Positions 62,992-64,000 of a stretch of 64,000 nt of DNA are shown piece by piece. The translations under genes were made by a program, and so were the position numbers. Position 1 is the stretch's first letter. Each line of letters begins with the position of its first letter. This DNA comes from DATCLS01 sp036563805 (GTDB taxonomy: Bacteria > Actinomycetota > Acidimicrobiia > Acidimicrobiales > VFJN01), in the NCBI GenBank assembly GCA_036563805.1, contig DATCLS010000089.1, positions 50,121-114,120 on the forward strand, in the 5' to 3' direction. The notes under the pieces are model-generated. The model was not told the DNA's origin. It saw nothing but the letters and a program-made list of their open reading frames with translations, and ran no database searches.

Positions 62992-63332
62992 GTCTCGGCT
63001 CCCCCACCGGGTGGTGCCTCGCCTGCCGGCTGGCGGGACCGGGCCCACGGCCGGCCAGCCTCGAGCCGGCGCATCTCGCGGTCGTAGCCCAGCCACAGCT
63101 TCACGAAGACACCGGCCGCCCCCAGGGTGCCGAGCACGATCGTCAGCACGGGGCGGATGCCGATCCAGCCGTCGAGCACGTAGCCGACCCAGCCCAGCAG
63201 GAGCGGCGACGCCACGATCTCCACGGCCCGGGACAGGCCGTCGCTGTATCCCCTGTTGAGCTGCCGTCTCACGGCGAGATCGAACACTCGGTCGTCCCCG
63301 GTCTGGTCGGTGGAAACCCGGCTGGCCGGCAT
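62988..63332 (-). CDS. AtpZ/AtpI-like protein, first gene of the atp operon
   Basis: The 114-residue protein has two membrane helices (about 33-50 and 56-77) with the AtpZ-family pattern (P-L-L-L-G-W-V-G-Y-V-L-D-G-W, then L-G-x-x-G-A-x-G). The tail after Y-D-R-E-M-R-R-L is Pro/Gly-rich. AtpZ-type proteins act with AtpI in ATP synthase biogenesis. ATG 63332 is preferred; a TAGATT -10 element lies 19 bases upstream, so this short leader begins the whole operon. Confidence 0.75.
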   Translation of the reverse strand: MPASRVSTDQTGDDRVFDLAVRRQLNRGYSDGLSRAVEIVASPLLLGWVGYVLDGWIGIRPVLTIVLGTLGAAGVFVKLWLGYDREMRRLEAGRPWARSRQPAGEAPPGGGAET

Positions 63333-63613
63333 TGCTTGTGAACTGTTTCGCAATCTAGCGGAACACGACTACGGTCCGGCAAATCGCCGGGTGCACCGCA
63401 CGCGGCGGGAGGTTAGCAAGGCTGCAACCTGTGATTTCGTTGACGCAAATCCCGGCACCCACCGGGGCGGCCAGGGGACGCGCAGGCGGGTGACCAGGAG
63501 CGGGGCCCAGCCGAGGCCGGGAGAAGGACCGGCGGGGGGGCGCCGACGGCCGGGGCGCGCCCGGCACACGCCGGGGCGCGTCAGGCGGGCGTCAGGGTCC
63601 CACCAGGTCGACG
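63333..63613. other. 281-bp spacer with the atp promoter
   Basis: The left part contains the atp promoter; the right part, next to the end of the wecA-like gene, is GC-rich with no supported gene. Confidence 0.55.
63352..63357 (-). promoter_or_regulatory. Putative -10 element TAGATT of the atp operon
   Basis: On the minus strand TAGATT would start transcription near 63345, leaving a leader of about 13 bases before ATG 63332. No strong -35 element was seen. Confidence 0.45.
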
Positions 63614-64000
63614 TCAGGCGCGGGCGGCCGGCTCCCGGGGCTGATCGGGGGCGGGGGGCGGCCCCGGCTGGGCGGACCGCCGGCTGCGGAGCCCCGGCCC
63701 GAACAGCGTGTAGAGCACGACGGCCAGCGCGGCCACGCCGGCGGGGATCAGCGCGTCGCCCCGGCCCGTGTAGGTGGGGAACAGCACGACGGCCGAGAGC
63801 AGCGCCGTCCACGTCCAGAGGATGAGCACGCTGCGCCGCTGGCCGTGGCCGAGCGCCATCAGCCGGTGGTGGAGGTGGCCCTTGTCGGCGATCGCCACGC
63901 CCGTCCGGCTCTTGGCCCGGCGCATGATCGCCCACGCCGTGTCGGCCAGCGGCACGCCCAGGATCAGCAGCGGCAGGAACAACGGGGCGAAGAAGAAGTA
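63614..64000 (-). CDS. wecA: WecA/MraY-type polyprenyl-phosphate sugar-1-phosphate transferase, C-terminal part
   Basis: The frame enters from beyond base 64000, so only the last 128 residues are present. They include the conserved end of the family: LILGVPLADTAWAIMRRAKSR, then the D-K-G-H-L-H-H-R-L signature of WecA/TagO-type transferases, and two more membrane helices followed by a Pro-rich end. These enzymes attach GlcNAc-1-phosphate (or a related sugar) to undecaprenyl or decaprenyl phosphate. A wecA-like gene just before the atp operon is a common actinobacterial arrangement. Confidence 0.88.
   Translation of the reverse strand, partial: YFFFAPLFLPLLILGVPLADTAWAIMRRAKSRTGVAIADKGHLHHRLMALGHGQRRSVLILWTWTALLSAVVLFPTYTGRGDALIPAGVAALAVVLYTLFGPGLRSRRSAQPGPPPAPDQPREPAARA

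Overview
The window is one continuous chromosomal stretch of a very GC-rich actinobacterium (by eye above 70% G+C, with nearly every third codon position G or C). Three things point to the class Acidimicrobiia or a close relative: the arrangement of a wecA-like gene beside the atp operon, an F-ATPase b subunit with a secreted-type N-terminus and two cysteines, and a 33-residue bS22-type ribosomal protein of the kind known from Actinobacteria. This placement is an inference. I see no prophage, insertion sequence or CRISPR array.

Layout. 1-9.5 kb: the tail of a START-type protein; a GlcD-type FAD oxidase overlapping a thiamine-diphosphate enzyme; a conserved hypothetical; a hotdog thioesterase; a His-rich lipoprotein; and a methyltransferase/dehydrogenase pair divergent from a LysR regulator. 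9.6-15.5 kb: tRNA-Gln(UUG), the bS22-type gene, then a housekeeping run on the minus strand (metG, tatD, rsmA, a small membrane protein, ispE). 15.7-23.7 kb: a giant repeat-bearing acyltransferase that appears to start at CTG, START-type proteins including an in-frame START-glyoxalase fusion coupled to an ArsR regulator, and an MFS transporter. 23.9-28 kb: a GH57/DUF3536 protein, a rhomboid protease and a YiiX-like hydrolase.

28-45 kb is an alpha-glucan island. treS-mak-glgB forms one operon (trehalose to maltose, to maltose 1-phosphate, and branching). glgE (maltosyl transfer) and glgP (phosphorolysis) lie 7-9 kb away. Together with the GH57 protein they cover synthesis and breakdown of glycogen by the GlgE route. 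Between treS and glgE sits a complete four-gene conservon: sensor kinase-like CvnA, roadblock CvnB, DUF742 CvnC and GTPase CvnD. 45-55 kb: a DUF4328 membrane protein with a collagen-like tail, enoyl-CoA hydratase, meaB, a NifU-domain protein, an L,D-transpeptidase-fold lipoprotein lacking its catalytic cysteine, a hydrolase/J-domain pair, glpX, a short-chain dehydrogenase, an Hsp20-like protein and a 2H phosphoesterase-acetyltransferase fusion. 55.6-63.4 kb is the full atp operon (atpZ-like, atpI-like, B, E, F, H, A, G, D, C) ending in a 17-bp terminator-like hairpin. The window ends inside a wecA-like gene.

Two themes recur. First, many genes start 6-10 bases after a TANNNT hexamer with no Shine-Dalgarno sequence, so leaderless transcription looks like the normal mode here. 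Genes inside operons are instead coupled by ATGA/GTGA overlaps. Second, many proteins carry long Pro/Gly/Ala/Ser/Asp-rich tails or inserts built from recent DNA tandem repeats.
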